Source of the DNA: Actinomycetes bacterium
GTDB lineage: Bacteria > Actinomycetota > Acidimicrobiia > Acidimicrobiales > Acidimicrobiaceae
Assembly (NCBI GenBank): GCA_021786375.1
Contig: JAJYNL010000014.1
Location: 1 to 64,000 of the forward strand
Direction of reading: 5' to 3'
DNA: 64,000 bases
Shown here: positions 33,774 through 43,944 of the stretch, one piece after another
Layout of the letters: every line of letters starts with the position of its first letter
Position numbering within the stretch: position 1 is the stretch's first letter
Notes under the pieces: model-generated
What the model was told of the DNA's origin: nothing
What the model saw: the letters and a program-made list of their open reading frames with translations, nothing else
Databases searched by the model: none
Program-made: the position numbers and the translations under genes

Positions 33774-34946
33774 TTGACCGTCTCCGAGCCAACCGCGGGC
33801 GACAGCTTCGGGCACGACCTTCTCAGGAACGTGCTGGATGCGATTAGCTCGGTAACCGAGCTTGACGCACTCGCCGACATGGTCGCCAAGCTGGTCACCG
33901 ACGCAGTCGGCGCCGATGTTTGCTTCGTTCACCTGGTCGAGGAGCCAAGCACCCACCTCGGCCTCATCGGCGCTACACCCCCCTACAACCAGCATCGAGG
34001 CAAGATCAGGCTGGCGGTCGGGGACGGAATCGCGGGGTGGGTCGCCCAGGCCAAAACCCCGGTGATGGTTCCGGACAAGTGGAAGGACACGCGCTATCGC
34101 TACATGCCGGAACTCGGCGGCAAGAACTTTGCCTATCTGATTTCAGTGCCGATGATGCGCCCCCAAAACAAGGTTGTGGGAGTGCTGAATGTGCACTGGA
34201 AGGTCCCCCCAACCGACCCCGAGGAGGTAATGCGGGAGCTGCAGTACGTGGCCAACCTTTTCGCGGCCAACGTCGAGCTCGCGGCACTGGTGGAGGCCCT
34301 GGAACGCCGCGAGAAACAGCTCGAGGAGTTCGCCACCAACGTGATCAATGCCCAGGAACTGGAGCGCAAGAGGATCGCCGGAGACATCCACGATGGCCTG
34401 GGACAACTTCTGCACTCGACTCTCTACCACCTGGACGCCGCAACCTACCCCGAGGACCTGGTTTCTGCTCGGGAGGAGATCGGGGTCGCCAAGGAACTCC
34501 TGGAGCGGGCCATCTCGGAGGTGAAAAGTACCATTTCTCGCCTCAGGCCACGGATCCTCGACGACCTCGGTCTTCTCCCGGGATTGGCGAGCCTGGCCGC
34601 CTCGGTGGGACGCCCCGAAGTTGCCACCGAACTACCTGAAGCCCTCGAGCACCAACTCCCGAGTGCAACCGAGACAGCCGTTTACAGGATCGCCCAGGAA
34701 GCCCTGGCCAACATTCAGAAGCATTCCGGGGCGACCTGGGCATCGATCAAGCTGTGGGAGGACCCCCAGCCCGATGCGGTACTGCACCTGGTGATCACCG
34801 ATGACGGGGACGGCATCGAACCGGAGCGTGGGGAAGGCCTCGGAATGGTCGGCATGCAGGAAAGAGCCGAGCTCATCGGTGCCAAGCTCGACATATACTC
34901 ACGTCGCGGGCATGGCACAAGGGTCCACCTCCGCCTGCCGCTCTGA
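33774..34946 (+). CDS. Soluble GAF-domain sensor histidine kinase (HisKA_3/NarX-DegS type)
   Basis: This is the likely partner kinase of the response regulator, whose stop lies 8 bp upstream. The N-terminal GAF domain spans about residues 15-165 (DAVGADVCFVHLVEEPS, VGDGIAGWVAQAKTPVMVPD). A helical signalling segment (about 165-200) leads to the HisKA_3 dimerisation helix with phospho-accepting His206 in RIAGDIHDGLGQLL. A HATPase_c domain completes it, with EALANIQKHSGA (N box), DDGDGIEPERGEGLGMVGM (G boxes) and GHGTRVHLRLP. No transmembrane segment is visible, so it senses a cytosolic signal through GAF; the ligand cannot be predicted. The start is TTG 33774 behind a GGAG site. The strong hairpin after the stop ends the unit. 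Confidence 0.9.
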   Translation: MTVSEPTAGDSFGHDLLRNVLDAISSVTELDALADMVAKLVTDAVGADVCFVHLVEEPSTHLGLIGATPPYNQHRGKIRLAVGDGIAGWVAQAKTPVMVPDKWKDTRYRYMPELGGKNFAYLISVPMMRPQNKVVGVLNVHWKVPPTDPEEVMRELQYVANLFAANVELAALVEALERREKQLEEFATNVINAQELERKRIAGDIHDGLGQLLHSTLYHLDAATYPEDLVSAREEIGVAKELLERAISEVKSTISRLRPRILDDLGLLPGLASLAASVGRPEVATELPEALEHQLPSATETAVYRIAQEALANIQKHSGATWASIKLWEDPQPDAVLHLVITDDGDGIEPERGEGLGMVGMQERAELIGAKLDIYSRRGHGTRVHLRLPL

Positions 34947-34982
34947 CCCGGTCGCGACGTTCGCTTTGCCACGAGGCTAAAG

Positions 34983-35016
34983 GCGAAGGGCCCTCCCCGC
35001 GGGGAGGGCCCTTCGC
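34983..35016. terminator. Strong bidirectional hairpin between the kinase and fba genes
   Basis: GCGAAGGGCCCTCCCC pairs without mismatch with GGGGAGGGCCCTTCGC. The 16-bp stem sits between the convergent kinase and aldolase genes. T-rich bases (TTCTGCTCTT) follow on the plus strand. It most likely terminates both transcripts. Confidence 0.8.
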
Positions 35017-35027
35017 TTCTGCTCTTA

Positions 35028-36029
35028 TCAGACGCGGACGCTCGCGGCCGAGAAGTTGGCGCTGGCTCGGTCGGCCAGGGCGGCCTGGGCCGCCACCACA
35101 TCATTGCGCTTGGTGGCCCAGGAATTCATCGCTGCATCCTGAAGCGCACGGCCGTAGGAAAACGTAACCGGCCAAGGCAGTGGCCCCAGCTCGTTCATGA
35201 GGGCGAGGTGCTCGGTGGCCTCATGGTCGTTCTGACCCCCGGAGAGCAGGGCGATACCGGCAACCGCCGCGGGCACCGTATTGCGATAGCACTCCACCGA
35301 TGCCGCCGCGACCTCCTTGCGCGAAGCGCGCTCGGCGGCGCCCTTCCCTGAGATCACCATGGAAGGCTTGAGCACCATCTGGTCGAGCGCCACCTCCTGA
35401 TTCCATAGCTCGGCGAAGACCGCGTTCAGGGTGGCCGAGGTTACTTCGAACGAGCGCTCCAGCGAATGGTTGCCGTCCATGAGCACTTCCGGCTCGACAA
35501 TGGGGACGATCCCCTCCGCCTGGCAAATACGCGCGTAGCGTGCGAGAGCATGCGCGTTTGCCAGGATGCATGCACGGCTGGGAAGGGTTCCCTCTTCGAT
35601 CTTGATCACGGCGCGCCACTTGGCAAATGTACCGCCCAGGGAACGGTATTCGGCCAGGCGACCGGCCAGGCCGTCGAGGCCCTCGGTCACCGTCTCGGCC
35701 GGCCGGCCGGCCATTGGCTTGGCGCCGGTGTCCACCTTGATGCCGGGCAGCATGCCGTTGGCCGATAGGAATTCCGGAACCGTCGCACCACCGGACAGGC
35801 GCTGGCGGAAGGTCTCGTCGTAAAGAATGACGCCGGAGATCCAATCCGACAGGCCGGGCGTGGTGAAGAGCATCTCCCTCCAGGCCAGCCTGGTGTCCGC
35901 CGTCGACTCCAGCCCCAGCGCATCGAAACGCTTGGTGAGGGTGGGACTGCTCTCATCCGCCGCCAACAGGCCCCGGCCTCCGGAGACCATAATCCTGGCG
36001 ACTTCTCTCAGCTCGTTTGCGTAACTCAA
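35028..36029 (-). CDS. fba: Fructose-bisphosphate aldolase class I
   Basis: It condenses dihydroxyacetone phosphate with glyceraldehyde 3-phosphate (and possibly erythrose 4-phosphate) in the CBB cycle, through a Schiff base. The sequence matches plant/animal-type class I enzymes: GRGLLAADESSPTLTKRF, FAKWRAVIKIEEG, GIVPIVEPEVLMDG and VLKPSMVISGKG, the last containing the Schiff-base Lys, then ALLSGGQ. The track starts at 36116 with residues that do not fit. The most reasonable start is TTG 36029 (SYANELREV), giving 333 residues; ATG 36074 is the alternative. The gene follows cbbR on the same strand and is convergent with the kinase, and its product links triose phosphates to the transketolase::FBPase fusion. 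Confidence 0.9.
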   Translation of the reverse strand: MSYANELREVARIMVSGGRGLLAADESSPTLTKRFDALGLESTADTRLAWREMLFTTPGLSDWISGVILYDETFRQRLSGGATVPEFLSANGMLPGIKVDTGAKPMAGRPAETVTEGLDGLAGRLAEYRSLGGTFAKWRAVIKIEEGTLPSRACILANAHALARYARICQAEGIVPIVEPEVLMDGNHSLERSFEVTSATLNAVFAELWNQEVALDQMVLKPSMVISGKGAAERASRKEVAAASVECYRNTVPAAVAGIALLSGGQNDHEATEHLALMNELGPLPWPVTFSYGRALQDAAMNSWATKRNDVVAAQAALADRASANFSAASVRV

Positions 36030-36120
36030 CTCGACCCCCGTCGTGCTCGGGGCATGGCCACATCGGCCACGCATGGGCTCGACACCGAAACTAAGGCGCG
36101 GCCCGCAGCGACCCATTCAC

Positions 36121-37047
36121 CTATCCGGGGGAATCTCGGGATGAGAGAGCGATCTGGCCAATGGAGGCGAGGTGACCGATGAAAGCCTGGACGGCTACGT
36201 CCTGCTCGTGGCCGGAACGCACCACCAGATGCCACCTTTTGCTGATCGGCAACCCCGGCATCTCGATCCTGTTCACCTCGAACTCGAGGCCGGTTCCGAT
36301 CAACGAGTCCAGCGACACCACGGCGACACCGATGCCAAGGCTGGCCGCCTGCAAGATGGCCACGTTGGACCCGATGGTCATGGTCGGCACCTCAAAGCCG
36401 GAGGCCGCCAGAACTTCGAGTGCCGACTGCCTGCTTCCCGATCCCTCTTCCCTCAACAGCCAAGTGGAAGCCGCCGGATCGGGCTCCTTCCCCGAGGCCG
36501 ACCCCACCAGCACCAAGGAGTGCTCGCGCGTGGCGACGGTTGTGAAGAGGGCGTTGCTCCGTGGTCGGCCGGCAATGACAATGTCGACCTTGTGCGAGGC
36601 CAGGAGGTCGAAGACGCGGTCGCGATTACCGACTTCCAGCGCGATATCGTACTCCGGCATGGCCGCGAGAAAGCCGCCGATCCAGTGCGGCAACAGGAAC
36701 TCTCCCACGGTGGTCACCGCCCCGATGCGCAGGCTGCGGCGCGTCCGCTTGCCGGCCTCCTTGGCAACGCGCGCGGCGTCCTCGAGAAGGCCGATCACCT
36801 CGACCGCCTTTCCATACAACGCCATGCCGGCGTCGGTTATGGCGATGTTGCGTCCGTCTCGAACCACAAGGTTGACCCCGAGTTCAGCCTGCAGCGATGC
36901 CAGTGCCGAGGAAACCGCGGCCTGCGAGACGAAAAGTGAGTCAGCGGCTCTCGAAACCGAGCGATTCGCCACAACGGCGATGAAGGTTCGCAGCTGCCCC
37001 GGCGTCACAGCCGGCCTCCCCAGTAAGGCTGCCACCCTCTCATGCAT
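36121..37047 (-). CDS. cbbR: LysR-type regulator of CO2 fixation genes (CbbR-like)
   Basis: This transcription factor is divergent from cbbL, the classic arrangement of CbbR. The N-terminal winged helix is at about residues 15-75 (LRTFIAVVANRSVSRAADSLFVSQAAVSSALASLQAELG). The effector domain follows, with LRIGAVTTVGEFLLPHWIGGF and later GIGVAVVSLDSL. At 308 residues it is the standard length. In autotrophs CbbR responds to metabolites such as RuBP, PEP or NADPH and activates the cbb operon; the effector here is unknown. ATG 37047 has a GAGGGGGG ribosome binding site. The intergenic AT-rich palindromes described separately are candidate binding sites. fba lies downstream on the same strand and may be co-transcribed. 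Confidence 0.9.
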   Translation of the reverse strand: MHERVAALLGRPAVTPGQLRTFIAVVANRSVSRAADSLFVSQAAVSSALASLQAELGVNLVVRDGRNIAITDAGMALYGKAVEVIGLLEDAARVAKEAGKRTRRSLRIGAVTTVGEFLLPHWIGGFLAAMPEYDIALEVGNRDRVFDLLASHKVDIVIAGRPRSNALFTTVATREHSLVLVGSASGKEPDPAASTWLLREEGSGSRQSALEVLAASGFEVPTMTIGSNVAILQAASLGIGVAVVSLDSLIGTGLEFEVNRIEMPGLPISKRWHLVVRSGHEQDVAVQAFIGHLASIGQIALSSRDSPG

Positions 37048-38843
<1,796 letters not shown>

Positions 38844-38863
38844 GAAAGAGAGAGCTGAGAGAG

Positions 38864-39298
38864 ATGATAACCAACCCGACCGGAAGGCTGACCCAGGGGC
38901 AGTTCTCCTTTCTGCCCGACCTGACCGACGAGCAGATCTCCGCTCAAATCAAATGGGCCCTTGCCCATGACTGGGCGGTCAGCATCGAATACACCGACGA
39001 TCCCCACCCGCGCAACACGTATTGGGAGATGTTCGGGCTGCCGATGTTCGACCTGAAGGATCCGGCCGCGATCCTGATGGAGGTCAACGAGGCCCGCAAG
39101 ACCTTCCCGAATCACTACATTCGGGTGATGGCCTTCAACTCGACCCGCGGCGTCGAGAGCCCGGCGATGAGCTTCATCGTCAACCGCCCCGCCAACGAAC
39201 CCGGCTTCGGCCTCGTGCGCGCAGAGGGGCCCGGCCGCGAAATCCGTTACAGCTTCCATAGCTACGCCACCGACAAACCGGAAAGCGAACGCTACTAA
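38864..39298 (+). CDS. cbbS: RuBisCO small subunit, form I red type
   Basis: It caps the large-subunit octamer and is needed for assembly and specificity. The N-terminal [20 protein letters not shown], the [13 protein letters not shown] block and [13 protein letters not shown] are typical of small subunits. The length of 144 residues, including a C-terminal extension ([17 protein letters not shown]), marks the red type, in which that extension forms a central beta barrel. ATG start with GAGAGAG upstream, 20 bp after cbbL. A strong hairpin follows the stop. Confidence 0.97.
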   Translation: MITNPTGRLTQGQFSFLPDLTDEQISAQIKWALAHDWAVSIEYTDDPHPRNTYWEMFGLPMFDLKDPAAILMEVNEARKTFPNHYIRVMAFNSTRGVESPAMSFIVNRPANEPGFGLVRAEGPGREIRYSFHSYATDKPESERY

Positions 39299-39322
39299 GC
39301 AGCGGGCCCGCAAGACCAGAGC

Positions 39323-39350
39323 GGACGCGGCGCCCGAGGGCGCCGCGTCC
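39323..39350 (+). terminator. Hairpin between cbbS and cbbX (terminator or attenuator)
   Basis: GGACGCGGCGCCC pairs perfectly with GGGCGCCGCGTCC around a two-base GA centre. TATTTGTAT follows, reasonably T-rich. It lies 38 bp before the cbbX start, so it may reduce cbbX expression relative to cbbLS rather than end the operon outright. Confidence 0.7.
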
Positions 39351-39388
39351 TATTTGTATCAACTTTTCGTCGAGAGGGCTGGAGAGAA

Positions 39389-40318
39389 ATGAGCGACGCA
39401 GAGAACACGCTGTCCGATGTCAATGAAGTGGACATCGACGCCATCTATAGGGAATCCGCGATCCAGGACGTGCTCGATCGCCTGGACGCCGAGCTGGTTG
39501 GCCTCGTCCCCGTCAAGACGCGCATTCGCGAGATCGCGGCACTGCTGCTAGTCGACAAGCTTCGCCGCCAGTTGGACCTGACCGCCGGCAACCCTTCGAT
39601 GCACATGTCCTTTACCGGGAACCCCGGCACAGGCAAAACCACGGTCGCCATGCGAATGGCCGACATCCTGCACCGCTTGGGCTACGTGCGCCAGGGACAC
39701 CTCGTTGCTGTCACCCGTGACGACCTGGTCGGACAGTACATCGGACACACCGCGCCCAAGACCCGCGAGGTGCTGAAAAAGGCGATGGGCGGAGTCCTCT
39801 TCATCGACGAGGCCTACTACCTCTACAAGCCGGAGAACGAGCGCGACTATGGCGCCGAATCGATCGAAATCCTTCTGCAGGTCATGGAAAACCAGCGCGA
39901 CGACCTAGTCGTCATACTCGCTGGTTACAAGGACCGAATGGACAAGTTCTTCGAGTCCAACCCCGGAATGTCCTCGCGCATCGCGCACCACATCGACTTC
40001 CCGAACTACAACCCGGCCGAACTGGTTCAGATCGCCAAACTAATGCTGGCGGAATCCAACTACCGGATGAGCGCCGAGGCCGAGGAGGTCTTTTCCGAGT
40101 ACGTCAAGAAGCGCATGGACATGCCCAACTTCGCCAACGCACGCTCGATACGCAACGCGCTCGACCGGGCACGCCTCCGCCAGGCCAACCGCCTATTCAA
40201 CTCGCGTGGGCGCATGCTTACAAAGGTTGACCTCATGACCATCGAGGCCGAGGATTTGCTCAAGAGCCGCATCTTTGCCCAGGGCACCGACGAGAGTTCG
40301 CGGGACGACGACGAGTAA
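39389..40318 (+). CDS. cbbX: Red-type RuBisCO activase CbbX
   Basis: This AAA+ ATPase remodels inhibited red-type RuBisCO by pulling on the large-subunit C-terminus. Walker A is [17 protein letters not shown] and Walker B is [15 protein letters not shown]. Pore-region and sensor residues are seen in [14 protein letters not shown] and [13 protein letters not shown], and the arginine finger region in [11 protein letters not shown]. Length is 309 residues, the family norm. ATG start with GGAGAGA. It is separated from cbbS by a hairpin and is convergent with zwf, whose stop is 7 bp away. Confidence 0.96.
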   Translation: MSDAENTLSDVNEVDIDAIYRESAIQDVLDRLDAELVGLVPVKTRIREIAALLLVDKLRRQLDLTAGNPSMHMSFTGNPGTGKTTVAMRMADILHRLGYVRQGHLVAVTRDDLVGQYIGHTAPKTREVLKKAMGGVLFIDEAYYLYKPENERDYGAESIEILLQVMENQRDDLVVILAGYKDRMDKFFESNPGMSSRIAHHIDFPNYNPAELVQIAKLMLAESNYRMSAEAEEVFSEYVKKRMDMPNFANARSIRNALDRARLRQANRLFNSRGRMLTKVDLMTIEAEDLLKSRIFAQGTDESSRDDDE

Positions 40319-40324
40319 GCCTGG

Positions 40325-41770
40325 TCATCCAAGCTTCCAGGCGTAGGGCCCGATAAGCTTGCTCACCTCGTCGGGCCCGAAGCTCCCCTTTGGATAGCTG
40401 ATCGGAAGCGGCGGGTCGTTGAGTAATGGAGCCGACGCCTCCCACAGCTTCTCGATGCCCTCTGCCGCATTGAAAAGTGTCCTGTCACCCAGCAATGCGT
40501 CGTGGAGAAGGCGTTCGTAGGCAGCCAACTCGTAGCGTACGTTGAAGCTCTCGGCATAGTTGAAGCTGAGCACGGCTGGTGCCACGTCCATGGTTGCCCC
40601 GGGGGTTTTCGCCAGGAATCCCACCTCGATGGAGCCGGGATCACCCAGGTCCATGACGAGCTGGTTGCACGCGCCTCCTCCCGCCGGCAAAGCAGCACCC
40701 TCGAAACGATCCAGATCCGGCACGTGGAAGCCAAGGGTGGCCACCGACTTCGACGCTCCCATTGCTTTGCCGGTGCGCAAGTAGAACGGCACACCGGACC
40801 AGCGGTCGTTGTCGATCCATACCCTGGCCGCAACCAGGGTTTCCGTCCTCGAATCAGCCGCTACACCGGGCTCCGTCAAATACCCTTCGTACTGCCCGAA
40901 GACAACGTCGTCCTTGGTCAGCGGCCGAATCGCACCGAAGACCTTGTTTTTGGCGGCATTGAGGCTTCGGGAGTCAAGACGGGCAGGCGGCTCCATCGCC
41001 AGGAAGCCGAGCACCTGTAGCAGGTGGGTGACGATCATGTCCCGGTAGGCGCCGGTTTCTTCGTAGAAGGCTCCGCGACCCTCGATCGTGAGTGTCTCAG
41101 GTACGTCAAGCTGGACATACTCCAGGAAGGAGCGGTTCCAGGCCGGCTCGAAGATGCCGTTTGCGAATCGCAGTGCAAGGATGTTCTGTACCGCCTCCTT
41201 CCCAAGGAAGTGATCGATCCGGTAAACCTCATCCTCCGAAAAGACGCGGTGAATGGCCCGATTCAGCTCCTTGGCGCTCTTTAGGTCGTAACCGAACGGC
41301 TTCTCGATGATCAGCCGTGCTCCCTTGGAAAGGCCCGCCTTCCCTAGAGCGGCGATTACGGGCACGAACGCCGGCGGTGGCACCGCTAAGTAAAAGATGA
41401 CCGTTTCAGCACCGGTCTCCTTCTTCGCGGCCTCGACCGCCGAGGCAAGCCCGGAGAAGTCCGGAGTGGACGCGGAGCAGTACGAGAGTCTCTTGGCGAA
41501 GCCCTCGAAGTCGGCCCCCGCGCCCTCTTGCCGGCCGAAGGTGGCGACCGAGGAGCGCACCATCTCCGCGAAGCCATCCGAGTCCATTCCGACTTGCGCT
41601 GGAGCGCTTCCTACGATACGGAAGTCCTTGGGCATCAAACCCCCGCGATAGAGGTGGTAGAGCCCGGGGATCAGCTTACGCTTGGCGAGGTCGCCACTCG
41701 CCCCGAAAAGCACCATTACCGCCGGGTCGGGACGCAACCCCTCTTGCTCTTGCCTGGTCGACTCCGTCAT
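40325..41770 (-). CDS. zwf: Glucose-6-phosphate 1-dehydrogenase
   Basis: It oxidises glucose 6-phosphate to 6-phosphogluconolactone with NAD(P)+, the entry to the oxidative pentose phosphate pathway. The cofactor site is VLFGASGDLAKRKLIPGLY, the active site is YRIDHFLGKEAVQNILALRFANG, and the FEPAWNR and ETGAYRDM blocks are conserved. The 481 residues are typical. ATG 41770 has a near-perfect AGGAGG site. It sits beside the CBB locus although the pathway runs opposite to carbon fixation, and in cyanobacteria such enzymes are reciprocally regulated. No opcA, gnd or pgl gene is next to it. The HAD gene lies upstream on the same strand. Confidence 0.96.
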   Translation of the reverse strand: MTESTRQEQEGLRPDPAVMVLFGASGDLAKRKLIPGLYHLYRGGLMPKDFRIVGSAPAQVGMDSDGFAEMVRSSVATFGRQEGAGADFEGFAKRLSYCSASTPDFSGLASAVEAAKKETGAETVIFYLAVPPPAFVPVIAALGKAGLSKGARLIIEKPFGYDLKSAKELNRAIHRVFSEDEVYRIDHFLGKEAVQNILALRFANGIFEPAWNRSFLEYVQLDVPETLTIEGRGAFYEETGAYRDMIVTHLLQVLGFLAMEPPARLDSRSLNAAKNKVFGAIRPLTKDDVVFGQYEGYLTEPGVAADSRTETLVAARVWIDNDRWSGVPFYLRTGKAMGASKSVATLGFHVPDLDRFEGAALPAGGGACNQLVMDLGDPGSIEVGFLAKTPGATMDVAPAVLSFNYAESFNVRYELAAYERLLHDALLGDRTLFNAAEGIEKLWEASAPLLNDPPLPISYPKGSFGPDEVSKLIGPYAWKLG

Positions 41771-41806
41771 TCGTCCTCCTATTCCGCTGTGAACGATCCG
41801 CCCGAA

Positions 41807-42571
41807 TCACGCCTGCTCGGCAAGCGGCGGCAGCCCCTCCCGCAGATCAGGAACCACCCAGTCGGCGCCCGAGCGCTGAAGCTGTTCGATGTTGTACTTG
41901 TGGCTGGCCACCGCTACGCACTCGATACCGGCCACGTGGGCCGCCTCCACGTCATTGGGTGTGTCACCGACCGCCAGGAACTGCTCCGGAGGCACCGGCT
42001 TGCCGAACACGACCGAACAGCGCCGCATCGCGGTTCTTGTCACCTCGGCACGGTCGGCGGAATCGGATCCGTACCCGCCGAATGAGAAGTACCGATTCAG
42101 CCCGGAACGGGCCAGTTTTACATGGGCCGCCGCCTCAAGGTTGCCGGTCACCAGACCAAGTATGTAACCCTGGGCCACCAGGCCAGGGAGCAACTCTTCC
42201 ACCCCCGGGAGGACGTGATAGCCGCTCGACCCGGCGACGGTCATGGCAAGAAAGTGCATGCGCCTCTCCAGCAGGCGCGCGAACTCCGACGGGCTTGGGC
42301 CCCGGCCCATCACCGCCTCAAAGGTTCTGCGGCCGACCTCTGGGTCGGTCATCCCCGTATCGCTGTAGCGGGATATGTCGGCCCGAACGTCCCAAAGGTC
42401 CGCAAATGCGAGTTCCCATGAACGCGCACCGGCTCCGTCGGTGACGATCAGCGTTCCGTCGATGTCGAAGAGTACCGCCTGGCGCGGGCCGCGCCCTCTG
42501 GCTGCCGTTGGAGGCTGCAAATCAGGGTCTGCCTGAGGGTCGGCGGGCAAGTCCCCTAGCGTCTGAGTCAT
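41807..42571 (-). CDS. HAD-family phosphatase (phosphoglycolate phosphatase-like)
   Basis: This is a haloacid dehalogenase-type hydrolase. The four family motifs are visible: FDIDGTLIVTDGAG (nucleophile Asp), GLVTGN (motif II), a Lys near HVKLARSGL (motif III), and VGDTPNDVEAAHVAG (motif IV). The helical cap lies between motifs I and II. The N-terminal 28 residues are Pro/Asp-rich and look unstructured. The neighbouring CBB genes make phosphoglycolate, the RuBisCO oxygenation product, an attractive substrate (CbbZ role), but HAD enzymes are promiscuous and this is inference. A very strong AAAGGAGGGATGG site precedes ATG 42571. It is 36 bp upstream of zwf and probably co-transcribed with it. 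Confidence 0.85.
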   Translation of the reverse strand: MTQTLGDLPADPQADPDLQPPTAARGRGPRQAVLFDIDGTLIVTDGAGARSWELAFADLWDVRADISRYSDTGMTDPEVGRRTFEAVMGRGPSPSEFARLLERRMHFLAMTVAGSSGYHVLPGVEELLPGLVAQGYILGLVTGNLEAAAHVKLARSGLNRYFSFGGYGSDSADRAEVTRTAMRRCSVVFGKPVPPEQFLAVGDTPNDVEAAHVAGIECVAVASHKYNIEQLQRSGADWVVPDLREGLPPLAEQA

Positions 42572-42706
42572 CCATCCCTCCTTTCAGGCCAACTTGCCCA
42601 CTCACCGGCGGGCGGCGGGACGGGGTTGGTGGGGATCGAATGTTTTAGAGCCTATTGCGACCCTTGGGTCCTTTAACTATCACCCCAGCTCAAACGGGTA
42701 TTCACA

Positions 42707-43900
42707 TCACACGATGGCCATGTCGCGCGATGAGCGGTTGAGGCTGACGGCGTGATGCTCTCCAGTAACGCAGACGTCCTCGATGCGCGCGCCAAACTGG
42801 CCAGGGAGGTAGATTCCCGGCTCGATGGAGAAGGCGGCATGGGGCCCCAGGGCTCGCCGGTTGCCGGATGCCACATAGGGCTCTTCGTGCTCCTCCAGAC
42901 CGATCCCATGGCCGGTTCTATGGATAAAGTACCGGCCGAAGCCGGCAGCCTCAATGGCGTCCCTGGCAACCGCGTCCAAGGCGGCGCCGGTGATCGCACT
43001 GCTTGCCTCGCGCCGAGCCGCGGCCTGCGCGACGTGCAGGGCATGATAGAGCTCTACGAAACCCTCAGGAATCTGGTCGATGACCACCGTCCGGGTGGTG
43101 TCCGAACAGTAGCCGGGCTCCTCGCCCAGGGAGTAGACGCCACCGAAGTCGAGCACGACGGGATCGCCTCTGGAGATCACACGGGTCCCCGGCTCGTGAT
43201 GCGGGGACGCGGAATTCGGGCCGGATCCCACAATGGCGAAGTTGACCCGCTGAAGCCCTTGGGCAACCAGTCGCGCGGTGATATCGGCCGCAACCACCTT
43301 CTCCTCTCTGCCGGCCAACCGAAGATCCCCGGCGAGGATCTCCTCGGCAACCAGGTCGGTGATATGAGCCGCCCTCGCCAGCAGCAGGAGCTCGACGTCA
43401 TCTTTCTGTCCCCTCAGGCCCGCTAGGAGCGTCGAGGCTGCGGAGTACCTCGCATGGGGCCTGCGGCACTGAATCTCGAGCAGAGCGCTAGCCCACATCC
43501 GATCTGAGACCGCCACCGATCCCGCCTCGCCAATCAACTGCGCAACCGTGTCATATGGGTCGGAGCCCTCCGCCCATGGTCGCAGGCTGAAAAGCTCGTC
43601 ATCGGGACGGACGCGAGGCGCCTCGAGCTCGGGAACCAGCAAAACCGGCGCCGTTCCCCTCGCAACCACCAGCGCGGTCAATCTCTCGAGTGGCATCGCC
43701 TCGTAGCCTGTGAGCCAGGGGAGGTCGGCACCAAGCGATAGAACCAGGCAGTCGGTCTCCGTCTCCTCCAGCGCGCGCTGCACGCCTTCCAGGCGAGCTG
43801 CACGCGCCTCCCGGAAGTCGCGCTCGCTCAGAGCACTGACACGGGAAACCACCTCTTCCGCATCGGCAAGCAGATCAATCGATGGCAGTGGATCCTTCAC
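42707..43900 (-). CDS. Xaa-Pro aminopeptidase/M24-family metallopeptidase
   Basis: It probably releases N-terminal residues preceding proline. The creatinase-like N-terminal domain spans residues 1 to about 155. The catalytic pita-bread domain has all five metal ligands: two Asp in PVVLDFGGVY and GYCSDTTRTVVI, His in HRTGHGIGLEEHEEP, and Glu in AFSIEPGIYLPG and ARIEDVCVTG. At 397 residues it fits PepQ/PepP-type enzymes, but the exact peptide preference cannot be read. ATG start. It lies 44 bp after copA on the same strand, so read-through is possible, though there is no functional connection to copper. Confidence 0.88.
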   Translation of the reverse strand: MKDPLPSIDLLADAEEVVSRVSALSERDFREARAARLEGVQRALEETETDCLVLSLGADLPWLTGYEAMPLERLTALVVARGTAPVLLVPELEAPRVRPDDELFSLRPWAEGSDPYDTVAQLIGEAGSVAVSDRMWASALLEIQCRRPHARYSAASTLLAGLRGQKDDVELLLLARAAHITDLVAEEILAGDLRLAGREEKVVAADITARLVAQGLQRVNFAIVGSGPNSASPHHEPGTRVISRGDPVVLDFGGVYSLGEEPGYCSDTTRTVVIDQIPEGFVELYHALHVAQAAARREASSAITGAALDAVARDAIEAAGFGRYFIHRTGHGIGLEEHEEPYVASGNRRALGPHAAFSIEPGIYLPGQFGARIEDVCVTGEHHAVSLNRSSRDMAIV

Positions 43901-43944
43901 GTTCAGCCACCCTAGCAGCGGAATGCCCGCTGAGCCGGGGCCGG

